From the NCBI GenBank assembly GCA_021018995.1, contig CM037592.1, forward strand, positions 79,735,301-79,799,300: a DNA stretch of 64,000 bases, in the 5' to 3' direction. Position 1 is the stretch's first letter. Every line of letters starts with the position of its first letter. Positions 35,724 through 46,469 of this stretch are shown here, in pieces. The notes beneath the pieces were generated by a model. The model did no database searches. It saw only the letters and a list, made by a program, of their open reading frames with translations, and was not told where the DNA came from. Source of the DNA: Chloranthus sessilifolius. Taxonomy: Eukaryota > Streptophyta > Magnoliopsida > Chloranthales > Chloranthaceae. The position numbers and the translations under genes are program-made.

Positions 35724-37126
35724 AAGACCCAGTACTGACCAAGATACATCAAGATGTAACCGAGGGCATCAGATCCGACTTTACAATCAAGGAGGATGGC
35801 TCCTTATTGTTTAAGGGCCGCCTCTGTATTCCGGATAATGCTGATGTAAGACGAGCGATTCTTGATGAATCCCACAAGTCAAGCTATACTATCCACCTGG
35901 GGAGCACGAAGATGTATCAAGATCTGAAAAAGAACTACTGGTGGAGAGGTTTGAAACAAGACGTGGCAGAGTACGTGTCGCGGTGTTTGATGTGCCAACA
36001 AGTGAAGATTGATTATAGACACCCCGCAGGTCTATTACAACCCCTACCTATACCGGAATGGAAGTGGGAATCGATCTCCATGGACTTCATAGTCGGGCTA
36101 CCGCAAACTGCAAAGAAGAACAATGCCATTTGGGTAGTGGTCGATCGATTGACCAAGTCAGCACACTTCTTGCCTTACCACACGATGTACACGGCGGGAA
36201 GACTAGCAGAGAATTATATGAAAGAGATTGTCTGTTTGCATGGGATTTCGAGTAGTATTGTTTCAGGCCGGGACCCATTGTATACATCAAAGGTTTGGAA
36301 GAAATTTCAAGGAATGGGAACGAGACTAAATTTCAGTACGACGTTCCACCCACAAATCGACGGACAGACTGAGAGGGTCAATCAAATTATTGAAGACATG
36401 CTTAGGGCATGTATGTTGGAATTACAAGGATCGTGGGATCAACACCTACCATTGATTGAGTTCGCATATAACAACAGTTTTCATACGAGCATTGGGATGG
36501 CACTGTATGAAGCCTTGTAAGGAAGGCGATGCAAATCGCCAATCAATTGGGAGGAAACTGGGGAGAAATTTGTTTTGGGACCCGAGTTACTTGAAGATAA
36601 CACCGCTATTGTTCGCATGATCAGAGAAAGACTAAAGGCGGCTCAAAGCAGACAGAAAAGCTACGCTGATATCAAGCGAACGAGCGTGGACTTTAAGGTG
36701 GGAGAACATGTTTTCGTGAAGGTATCGCCTATGAAGGGCGTGATGAGGTTCGAAAAGAGAGGGAAGCTAAGTCCCCGCTATCTTGGACCGTTTGAAGTTT
36801 TGGGTCGAGTAGGGGAAGTTGCTTACCCCATTGGATTGCCACTATTATTTGATCAGGTACACAATGTATTCCACGTATCTATGCTAAGGAAGTATCTTAA
36901 TGACCCTGATCATGTGTTGAGCGGCAAATCATTCGAGATGCATGAAGATATGAGCATGATCGAAGAGCCGACGGAGATTTTGGATCGAAAGGAACAAGTG
37001 CTACGCACCAAAGTTATTCCTTTAGTGCTTGTATGCTGGAATAACCATCCGACTGAGGAAGCAACGTGGGAGAGAGAAGCAAATGTCAGAGAACAATATC
37101 CCAAATTGTTTGAGAGCTCTACCTAG
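35722..37126 (+). pseudogene. Tekay chromovirus integrase and chromodomain (5'-truncated pol)
   Basis: Similarity starts abruptly at about 35722 inside the 144-bp array; the open frame begins in array sequence at 35657. Residue numbers count from there. Integrase zinc motif: H73, H80, C110, C113 (HKSSYTIH, CLMC). Catalytic core: D143 in SMDFIVGLP and E239 in GQTERVNQ. The middle Asp is Gly204 in IVSGRDPLY (GGC at 36266-36268), which would abolish activity. A TAA at 36518-36520 interrupts the same frame, which continues at 36575 through VGEHVFVKVSPMKG and LGPFEVLGRVG to a C-terminal chromodomain (RTKVIPLVLVCW, EEATWERE). Protease, RT, RNase H, gag and 5' LTR are missing. The chromodomain type places it in Tekay (Del). 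Confidence 0.9.
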
Positions 37127-37366
37127 TGGTTTTCTTAGCAATGATGATATGTAATATTTTGACAGTATATCGATTCCTATTTTGAAACAAATAATCGAGT
37201 GTGTTTGAAAATTCGAGCATATTAGCTTAACTTTTACACGAGCGGACTACAAAGTGAATAAAGTCTCAAACGTTCACAAAGAAAAATCATGTGTGAATGA
37301 TCCCCTGAGTGTTAAAATAGACCAAGTGAAAAATACGAGCTTAGGAGAACGAGAAAAATGTTTCTG

Positions 37367-37522
37367 GGCTCGCTCGAGAGAACACTTATGCTCGCTCGTG
37401 CAAGACACATAAAATTTTGGTTCTTGACTCGCTCGAGCGAGGATTAGTGACTGCTCGAGCGAGGTCTTTTAACCACTCGAGAGAGGTCTATTGACCGCTC
37501 GAGCGAGGACAGGGTATATAAA
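37367..37522 (+). promoter_or_regulatory. palindrome cluster and TATA box upstream of the Tekay extra ORF
   Basis: Six copies of CTCGCTCGAGCGAG-type palindromes (37367-37507) are followed by TATATAAA at 37515-37522, about 200 bp before the first Met at 37723. The same palindromes occur in the 3' LTR (39897-40135), with similar linkers (TCTGGGCTCGCTCGAG, TGACCGCTCGAGCGAGGA). This stretch therefore looks copied from LTR sequence and acts plausibly as an internal promoter. Confidence 0.7.
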
Positions 37523-37722
37523 GGGAGACGAAACACTGTTTCATCATTCCTCCTTCAAGCGAGAATTCGAGCAAGAAAAGGGTTTAGGGTTTTTTATCTT
37601 CAAGCTTTTTCCCATTCGATTCGAGCCAGATTCGGACGATCCGATCCGTTCAAAACAATTCTAAAGGTAAGACCTACCCAACCTCTACCTTATTTCACTT
37701 CTTTTTCTTTCCAAAAGACCTA

Positions 37723-39008
37723 ATGGCTTCTTCAAGCCCTAATACCCAACCCAAGAAGCGAATGGCGATTCGATTGTCGTCATCGCGCAACAAAGCACCA
37801 CAACCACCACCAACCCCATCTCCTACCCCAATCGAACTAGACGATTGGTGGGGGGTAAATTTTTTTGAAACCGAATGGGATATATATCCCTCTTGTTTTG
37901 GGTATCGACGTCCACCCAATGGACATCAGATTTCCTCACCAACAATAACCCTAGACCATTACTTACCCCGTTTGGAGCTCGGTACTATCCGAGACTCGTG
38001 AAACTATTTTACCAAACCCTTAACATGAACGTGAATGAGGACGCCATCCTCGTCACGATCGAAGGAAAAGAATTAATTTTTAGCTGTGCCGAGATTTCGT
38101 CGGTCATGAAGTGCCCACACTTCTATGCCCCGAGCCCACTTATCCAACCACCTTTTTCTAGGAACGTAGAGTTCCCAACAATTATTTCTGACATCACTGG
38201 CGGCACGTCCGCTTCGGGTCAATCTATCACCCGATCTCAGCTACCGCCACACATGTGGTTTTTAGATATCATTTTTAAGAAGAACTTACACCCGACCGGC
38301 CATGATCAAGAATGCTGCGACACGTTTCTGCGAGCTTTGAACGCCACATTTCATAATAGGTGGATTAGCGCGCCCATGGTAGTCATTAAAGGCATGGCGC
38401 ATGCCTATAAAAGGAACGTAGGAGGTGCTATTCCCCCACCCATCAACCGACTACCTTATGCTCGGTTGATTTCGCGACTCCTCGACTCACGAAATGGAAA
38501 AGAAGGATTCAAGATCCAAACCGACGAGTTATCTCTTACCGATAATGTCGTCCCCTATTTAGCCCAAGACTGGAGCCGAAACTTAAAGAGCCGTCAAACT
38601 AGTGTCAACAAAGAAAGAGACCGCCAAATTTCTCGACAAGCCACGCAACAACCACCGGTGGGACCAACTGCTCCCTCTACTTCATCTTCACAGCCCCTAC
38701 CTACCATCGACACTGGCATGATGCGAGGGCTCCTCCAGCAGGGGCGGGAGATAAGGTTACATAAGAGGTTTCAGGAGGCACTACTCATAGACCTCATGGG
38801 CCAGGCATACCCGCAGTCATACATGGAGCGCGTCGGTGCCATGAGAGACGCTATTTTTGGAGCGTCTAGCTCGGGCCCTGCTACGAGGAGCACTACAGGG
38901 GGTACCACTACCGCCAGGGTGGTTGACGAGGATGAGGATGACGAGGACTACGATGATGATGATGGCTCCGGCGACGACGACGACGAGTATGAGGAGGATG
39001 ATGACTAG
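37723..39008 (+). pseudogene. additional ORF of the Tekay element (plant retroelement accessory domain)
   Basis: It starts at 37723 (MASSSPNTQPKKRMAIRL, Pro-rich) and shifts frame near 37960-37980 into the frame of 37875-39008. The body has the pattern of the plant transposon/retroelement accessory proteins often annotated as putative plant transposon protein: ARYYPRLVKLFYQTLNM, VTIEGKELIFSCAEISSVM, HMWFLDIIFKKNLHP, a helical RDRQISRQ region, and a very acidic C-terminus with runs of Asp and Glu over the last 35 or so residues. It lies between pol and the polypurine tract in sense orientation with its own candidate promoter. Function is unknown; a nuclear or DNA-linked role is my inference. 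Apart from the shift it is long and open (377 aa), so decay is modest. Confidence 0.7.
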
Positions 39009-39447
39009 GTAGTCATATAATTTTCTTTTGAAAAAATGGAAATGTAACTATTTGTTAGAACATTTCGTAGTAAGGTGGTATTTTGACATTGTATTTACAG
39101 ACTATCGTGACTTGAATATCACAAAATTTTGGGTGGTAATCTCTATTATAGCTTTGATATATATATAAATTGTTATCGCATAATAAGTTAGTATAATGAC
39201 TGTGGACTTACCAAATCATATATGAGTATCTTGTCTCTTTTGTCGTTTAAGATTGGCCTAGGTGAATGTATGAATGTGATGTATAATAAAGTATGGTTTA
39301 TAGTTGCTTAATGCAGGTCAGATCTAGGGTCATTGGACCATATGATTAACTACCTGATGATGTAAGGAACTGGCCTATTTAACGGCCTAGTAATAGTCGT
39401 ACCGAGTTAAAGAGGGTATCGCCAATTTTCGAAGACAAAAATCTTAT

Positions 39448-39460
39448 AAGGTGGGGTGAA
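39448..39460 (+). other. polypurine tract of the Tekay element
   Basis: AAGGTGGGGTGAA ends exactly where the LTR begins (TGTCATAACCCC), the normal site for plus-strand DNA priming. Confidence 0.75.
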
Positions 39461-41580
39461 TGTCATAACCCCAGATTTTTGGGAACCGTGCACGTCATGT
39501 ATCATGCATGTGCGTGTGTGGTTCACAAGGGAACCAAAACTAACATGGATACACTATGTGTGTGTGTGAAACACACTAACTTTTACTAAAAGATATATAA
39601 GTGAATGAAGGGGAGAGGGGTTCCCCAATACGTAACCTAATTATCTTTGAAAGAGAAAAGGTTGAATGAGGAGCTTTGGAGAGGAACTTTGGAGATCTCT
39701 TCGTCTAGTAGAGTTTTGAATCGTGGATCGAACTTATACGAGACCTTTCGATTGAGGTATGTTAAATATAAAATAAATGCTTAGGTGTGTCCTTAAATAA
39801 TGTATAAGGTATTGGTTGAATGGTTGTCGATGATAATAAGGCTTGAATGAAGTAGGAAAAAGGGTTCTCAAACAGATCGAGGAGTTAAATTTTACCGCTC
39901 CTCGCTCCAGCGAGGACAGAAGATACAACCTGAGAACGGATTTCGTTCTGGGCTCGCTCGAGCGAGACCCAAAATAAAGGGGAAGCTCGCTCGAGCGAGG
40001 CTTCCTGTAGAGCTTCAGATGGCTTGTTTTAACCGCTCGAGCGATCTCATTTGAATCGCTCGCGCGATGTCAAGTGCTTGCTCAAGCGAGGTCAAGTGAC
40101 CGCTCGAGCGAGGAATTGTACTCGCTCGCGCGAGGCACCATGCAGATATTAATAGTTTAGTGTAAATCCATGGAGGCTATGTACTCCAATGATTCTAGCG
40201 ACCTTTCTAAACATATTCTAAACACATGAAATGTAGGTTTGACGTGAGATCGTGACGTGTAAACCTCTACGAGAAAAGTGTGCATTGGATTTGCATTGAG
40301 GTAGGGAATATTCTTGAAACATATGCATTATTTTGTCAACTCATATATGTGGTGTATTTCAATTAAATAGTCAAGTATTGCATGATCATTATGAAAAAGG
40401 GTGTGTGAGTGAGTTTCAAAAGTGATAGTCATGAGGTCCCCAGGGGACATAAAAATTATAAAGTGGACATCTAGATGATGTATTGAACCAGTGGCATCCC
40501 AGGAATGCAGATGAAAACTAACAGTGAAACGGAAGCTAGTGATAAGGCCTAATATAATAAAATTAGCACAATCACGGTGAATAACTATATGTAGAGCACG
40601 TTCGATATTTTTATTATTTAAGGTTTGATTAGAATACCCCACTGACGTGGCGGGATATCCACGACTGACTCGGCAGGATATCCATGACCGGTATAGCGGC
40701 CAATCCGTACATTCATAGCATATCCCAGGGATATAGATTTGAGAATAGATCCTGCCACCTATGAGAAAGGGGCTTGGGCGGTATTCTCTGGGAATACACA
40801 TAATAACTATCTAGTTAGACGACGATGGTGGTTATTCCATCGGGGCTCGATGCTATATTGCGCAGGGACTACTTAAGTTAAGATTTAAGTGATTAGGCCG
40901 AATTCACAACTAAACCAGTGAGAACAAATAAAAACCATGCAAAGTAACAACATTACCCATCATTTTATTTCAGTTATTTCAATCGTTTTTCTCAAAATTG
41001 ATATAAGATAAATGGTGCTTTTAAAACCGCTAACATATATATGAGATTTAATCTATATGTTCATTTTGTTTCCCTATTGAGGTAGGATGTAGCTCACCCC
41101 TTAGACTAAACGTCGCAGGTCTAGTTCTAGCGGCAACAGAGGCTTTGGGAGATGTTTATCCAGAAGATTCGGATTACGTGACCGGAGAAGAGTCAGAACC
41201 TCGTCCTGAGGAATTCTTCTCGGAGACCCTTTGCGTACTTTGAGAGTGTGTGGAGAGTATTAGGTACGGCTTGGTATGTCAAGCCTCTTTATTCGAATGT
41301 AATTAAATACCGTTATTCTTTGGATAAAACGTCTTGGATGAACTGTTATCACCAACGGTTGGGTAAGTTCTTATGCCCATGAATTGGCATGGGACATGAA
41401 CTGCCTTTAGAGACCATAATTATTTTTCAATATATGAGAACTTGTTTAGAGTAAATACTTGCGCCGTAATTGTAGTTTTTGGCTTGTATATACCAATGTA
41501 TCGTAAAGAATTCCAGGGCACGACCTTGAAGGTCGTGCTGATGGCACAGGTTTTGGGACGCCAAAATTTGGGCTGTCATA
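39461..41580 (+). mobile_element. 3' LTR of the Tekay element (2120 bp)
   Basis: It starts TGTCATAACCCCAGATTTTT and ends CAAAATTTGGGCTGTCATA, matching the ends of the solo LTR at 57157-59348. Shared blocks include GGTTCACAAGG, the palindrome cluster, GTCATGAGGTCCCCAGGGGACAT, GTGAATAACTATATGTAGAGC and CCCTATTGAG(G/C)TAGGATGTAGC. A TATATAAG candidate lies near 39593. The polypurine tract on its left and the lack of any internal domain after it identify it as the 3' LTR. It is followed directly by Tat sequence; the left copy of any target duplication is lost. Confidence 0.85.
39897..40135. repeat. CTCGCTCGAGCGAG palindrome cluster in the Tekay LTR
   Basis: Eight copies of the self-complementary 14-mer or close variants (CTCGCTCGCGCGAG, GCTCAAGCGAGG), spaced about 20-45 bp. 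Variants mostly keep self-complementarity, which suggests selection on the palindrome rather than on a fixed word. Confidence 0.9.
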
Positions 41581-42603
41581 GGACACATGCTTGCTTAGAA
41601 GATCCTACGATAAGGATACTATTGGACCACTATGGAAATCGACTGCTGCAAGCACATCCAGAGGTGCTATAAATGCCAAGAACACTCTAGTCTGATACAT
41701 GCTCCGGCTATAGATCTGCATACCATGGCCACTCCATGGCCCTTCACCACCTGGGGCCTCGATGTCATCAGAATGATTAATTCGAAGGCCTTAAATGGAC
41801 ACCAGTTCATCCTCGTCGCCATCAAATACTTCACCAAATGGGTAGAGACAACATCCTACGCCAACATCACGGCCCAACACGTTGAGAAATTCATCAAGAA
41901 CAACATTATGTGCCGATTTGGAGTACCCAAGGACATCATCACCGATAATGGCACAAACTTTGCGAACAAGCGCATCAAGGCCTTTTACAAGCAGTACAAA
42001 ATCAAGTACCATTGCTCGTCTCCTTATCGACCGCAAACCAATGGAGCCGTAGAAGCCGCTAACAAGACTATCATCCGCATCCTTGAGAAAATAGCCATCA
42101 CCTATCGAGATTGGAGCGAGATGTTGCCGTTTGTATTATGGGCCTACAGAACGTCGACCCATACCGCTACAGAGGCAACACCATTCTCCCTTGTGTATGG
42201 AACTGAGGCCCTCTTATCAGTTGAGGTTGAAGTGCCTTCACTCCGTATCCTTATGGAATCAGGCTTATTTGAAGCTGAAAGGGAGAGATCCTTTGAGTAG
42301 CTAAACTTGCTAGATGAGAAAAGGCTACTGGCCTTGTGTCATACCCAAGTCTATCAAAGGCGAATCACACATGCTTACAACAAACGTGTTCGCGGTCGAG
42401 ATCTGAAGGTAGGAGACACTGTACTCAAGAAGGTCTTCCCATCCCTCCACACTGATCCGAGAGGGAAATTCAAGCCTAACTGGAAACGACCTTACGTCAT
42501 TCAAGAAGTGCTCTCGGGATACGCGCTCCACCTTGCCACCATGGATGAAGATCACTTTCCTGAGCCCATCAACGCTGGGTATGTCCGATGGTTCTACTCT
42601 TAG
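41581..42603 (+). pseudogene. Tat-lineage Ty3/gypsy integrase (5'-truncated pol)
   Basis: Homology begins at the LTR junction with a broken RNase H-integrase linker (GYYWTTMEIDCCK after stops). The zinc motif end CYKCQEHSS, WPFTTWGLDVI (first Asp), IITDNGTNF (second Asp) and QTNGAVEAANK (Glu) follow, then FVLWAYRTSTHT and VYGTEALLSVEVEVPS, typical of Tat elements. One in-frame TAG at 42298-42300 splits it. The C-terminus (42307-42603) has KVGDTVLKKVFP, GKFKPNWKRPYVI and ends at a proper stop. No chromodomain, as expected for Tat. All three acidic residues survive, but the 5' half of the element is missing. Confidence 0.9.
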
Positions 42604-44014
42604 TGTCTCTGCGATAAGGCAAGTATTGATAAAGAAGATATGTGACTGCTCAAAGACCCCACAAAAGAGGCCATCATTTCAAAACCTAGCAGCCAAAAAA
42701 CTGCCCCTAAATGCTCATATCCTTTGCTACACCCGTTGAGCCGTTGGCCTTTCTTTCAATAAATCCCTCCTAGAAAAAAAATGTGTGTACATACACCAAC
42801 AAAAAAGAAGAAAAAGAGTAACCATTAAAAACAAATAAAATCGAAAAAGCAAACTCTCAAAAAGAGATTATCCAAAAAAGTAAAAAAAATATATAGAGAA
42901 AAGGTGGGGTATGTACAGTCATGGTCCCCCAAGGAAGAAGCGTATTATGGCAATTGGAACCTAGTCAAGGACCCCTTTTAACCTAGAATACCTTTAAAAT
43001 CCTAACCTTGCCCATCGCCATAATACATCTCGAAGAAAAGCCTTCTTTAATGTCTGCAAGCAGTTAAAATATCCGTCAAGTCAATGCAAGCCAAGCTGGG
43101 AGACAACGAGAACCCCATCTGACCGGCTATGACAGAATCTACGTGCTTTTAAAAAATAAGAAAAAATAAAAAATAAAAGAAAGAAAAAATAAAAAGAATA
43201 AAAAGAATAAATAAAAGTAAACAAGCTCAAAGCAAGATGGATGTGGCAAAAACCCGAAAGGGCGCTACAGTTAAAAAGAGCGAGTTTGTGTAGACCAAGT
43301 GAAAACCCGAAAGGGCGCTGGGGGTAAAAATGCAAACCCATGGATGCAGTGAAAACTCAAGAAGGTGTTGTGGGTAAAAAGAGGGCAACAACGGGCATGA
43401 CGGACCCACCTTGGGCGTTGTGAGTAAGAAAATTGAAGAAAATGAAAGAGGAAAAGAGAAAACAGAAGAAATCCTTCGGTCACCTACCCATGCCATCCTA
43501 TCTCCCAACCGGGCCGCTCATGTTAGCCCCAATCGGGTCCCGACCAAGTGTGTCTTCGAGATTGCATCGTCAAATGTATGACTCAGGGTAAGGAGAAAAG
43601 TTGATTCAATCCGAGGGGATAGGTGTTTCGGCCTGGCAAAACTGCTGAGCCATACCCAGATCCCACCACGTAAGGAGGTTCGACCATGCTCAAAAGGGAC
43701 CCATCATCCTACCCCACAATTAAGGCGTAAGACCAAAAATATTGCTTAAAAAGAAATCCATCAAGTCAAAAAGAAAGAGGAAATAACACTTTGTAAGATA
43801 ATAGATTTTCCTTTCCATTTACTGTTTACACCACATCCCAAACAATAATCGGTGTGATGTCTAGCTTCCTTTCTTTTCTTTTTTACAAAAACATAGAAAA
43901 AGCGAAAATATAAACAAAATCTCTATACCCAAAAAATGTGTGTATCTGAATAGGGGTTTCTTATGCCCCTTTCTCTAAGTTAGATCTGTGCAAAAAGATA
44001 TGTGCAGGAGGGAA
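42604..44014 (+). other. Tat non-coding region after pol
   Basis: There is no gene here. 43235-43430 holds three or four units of AAAACCCGAAAGGGCGCT plus GTAAAAA-type phrases at roughly 65 bp, a signature I associate with Tat elements. The rest is A-rich. The minus-strand ORFs at 43081-43508 show no motifs. Confidence 0.6.
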
Positions 44015-45650
44015 TCAACGGCCCAGCTCACGCTTCAAGGAACAAATCTCCACGCGAAAAACATCCTCCCAAACATTCCGCTCAGTCATCCAGCGGCCAT
44101 GAAGGCTCCTGTTCCGCTTCTGGGAAGCATCGGTAGCCCCAAAAGCATCATTCAAGGCTCCTTTAAGATGAAGGACCTTGCACTCAGCTGTACCAGCTCT
44201 GGCCTCTGCCACCTCTGCTCTAATCTTCCGTTTTGCCAAGAGCTCTTGCAGGATCCTCTTCTCATCCGTCAGCAGCTCAATATGGGCTCGAAACGTCAAC
44301 TCCTTCTTCCGCCAAGGCCCCCCCACATCATCGCTCTCTGCCTGATCCAGATGATCAGTAGTAGGCTGCTCGAACAATAGCCAGGTCTCATATTCTGGGA
44401 AAGACAGAATTGAATCTCCCTGCTCCAAATCACACATGAGCGTCGACTGACGCGTCTCCCAAAGAGCAGCAATCCGATACATGCCCCCAGAAGACCCCCG
44501 AGAAAATATCAAATCACATAAAGGGGATTTCGTCCTGCAAGACACCTGTTGAGAGCACCCCACCCGAAATGGGAAGTAGAAGGTACTGCCAGTCAATCCA
44601 AAGAGGGTAATGCCCTCGTGGTCTCTAGAGCGAATCACTGGGAAGGTCTGATCTAACCAAGGAAGTCTTCATACCAGCTTTGCATTAGTCAGCCAAAGCT
44701 TCAACTCTGACATATCTCCTTGTGGAAGCATGTGACACCTGCCCAAAAAGCATCGGACCACCTCACCACGAACGATATAGAAGCGAGGCACTGGTTCCAA
44801 AATAGCAAGATGCTCTCGTAGCCAGACTTGGAGTAGAAGCGGACATCCCCTGAGGCACCCCACCTTGCCCATAGCAAAAGCATCAAGGTAACGAAAGAGT
44901 TCGGCCAGGACCATATGCATCACCGATCGGCCTCCCTCTAACTCTGTTAAAATATCATAGAGAGCAAGAGAAAAGCTCTCTCCCCTAGTAGAGAAAAGGA
45001 CTTTAGAGATGAGACCGAGAGCAAAGGCCTTCACATTGAGCACGTTCCAGACTGACAATTTTCTAAGGCTTTCCTCACCGAAAAATTCTCTTAGGAATTT
45101 TATCGAACACCTGGTGGGCCCCCCAATAAGACTTTTCTCATATTCGGATTTCTTCAAGCCCAAAGTGAGGTGGACGGCTTTAGTGTAGCCCAACTTCGGC
45201 ATGACTCTTGCAAGGCCTCTGTGGAGCTTCAAGCCTGATAGATTGGAGAGCTCTTCAAGTGTGGGAGATAGTTCCCGCTTCTCAAAATGGAACACATGAA
45301 CATTTACATCCCAAAAGGAGGTCGCAGCATGAAGTAGGTCCCACCGTGGAGGAAACTCAAGGAAGGACGAGAGGCATGACAATCCGAGCCGATCTAAATC
45401 AATGAGCTCACTCTCATTCAAACTCCCAAGCCAACTTTTGAGGAACTGGGCCCTAAACCCAAAGAAGGGAGTAAATTGGTTCTGGACCCTCCATGTAAGG
45501 GATGGTTGGGAAGTGAGTCCATTGACATACAAGGATTTTTCAAAGATGTAAAAATTCTATGTAGGATGATGGACCCACCCTTGGGAAAGCAAGGAGAGAA
45601 AAGGCAACAAAAATTTTCAAGCAAAAATGAAAAGAGAAGGAAAAAGGGCC
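44015..45650 (-). pseudogene. antisense accessory gene 1 of the Tat element (DUF7745-like)
   Basis: Two minus-strand open pieces, 44669-45532 (287 aa) and 44015-44638 (207 aa), are in the same frame and separated by a TGA at 44669-44671. The N-terminal part resembles the plant DUF7745 / plant-mobile-domain-related family: LDRLGLSCLSSFLEFPPRWD, SFWDVNVHVFHFEKRELS and PTLEELSNLSGLKL. The second piece ends in a charged coiled-coil-like region (ELLTDEKRILQELLAKRK). An alternative upstream start or first exon may lie at 45540-45624. It runs opposite to pol. Such extra ORFs, some antisense, are known between pol and the 3' LTR of Tat-type elements. Palindromes shared with the LTR lie 160-235 bp upstream. 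Function is unknown. Confidence 0.7.
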
Positions 45651-45691
45651 ATTCTCAGGCTTAAAAAGGGCCCACTGCCCCCAGGAAGCAC

Positions 45692-45767
45692 CTGATGCAT
45701 GTATTACATGTGCCAGTGCATTTTTTCTTGGATTTGGCCTGCCTGGCGCATGTAATACATGCGCCAG
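45692..45767. promoter_or_regulatory. palindromic elements upstream of antisense gene 1
   Basis: Two 25-bp sites. 45743-45767 is a perfect palindrome: CTGGCGCATGTA, a central A, then the reverse complement. 45692-45716 is a variant with a few mismatches (CTGATGCATGTA...). The same element occurs upstream of antisense gene 2 and in the LTR. Confidence 0.8.
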
Positions 45768-46469
45768 ACCAATCTGCCCCCCCCCCCTATAGCAAATGTG
45801 AGGTTTTGAGGGGGAGGCTTTTGGTCTTTGCTGGCCCCCCTTGGCCAGCTCACTTGTGCTTCATGTTGTGGTCACATAACAAATTTTTTTATTATTGCAC
45901 CTGACTTATATAAACATTTCTTTGTGCAGGAAAAATCCGCACCAAGGTATGATCCCCCAGGGGCCAGTTTGTCTGAAAAACAAGCAATCATCAAACCCAT
46001 CCTACAAGCAATCAGATACAATACAAGGGAAACAGAGCATGCGTTTAAAAGAAAAGGAGCACTAACATTCCAAAGAAGCTGAAAAACCATCCAAAAGAAA
46101 ATGAACAAAGTACCACATCATTTGTTACAAATTGATCAAATTCCAAAAATATGTCCCAAAATGTCTAAAATCTAAAATCAAAGGCTAAGCCTAATCCTTG
46201 TTGGCACCCTTTGATTTCTTTTGCCGACGTGAAGTGCTTTGATAGGTCTGAATGTCTCCTACCCGGGTTCATGCCTGAGAAAGTCGACTGAGCAGCGAGC
46301 GCGACTCCTTTTCACGAGCACGCTGCAAGTCAGCAACCAATCAGATCAGTTGAAAGATAAATGGCAAGGCAATAATCAAAGAACGGTCAGAATGCACCAC
46401 TTCCACATCCCTAAGATCGACAATGTTGTGGTAATATTCGACCTGATTCACAGTCGACTCATAGTCCTG
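45768..46469. other. spacer between the two antisense genes
   Basis: A C-run (45777-45786), a TATATAAA-like site on the minus side near 45906 and no supportable coding sequence. Confidence 0.5.

Noticed and set aside
39461..41580. Tekay LTR as an independent solo insertion in Tat
   Set aside because: A polypurine tract directly on its left and chromovirus pol upstream make it the 3' LTR of that element.
43081..43508. Minus-strand Phe-rich ORFs in the Tat element
   Set aside because: They arise from A-rich and minisatellite sequence; no domain signature.
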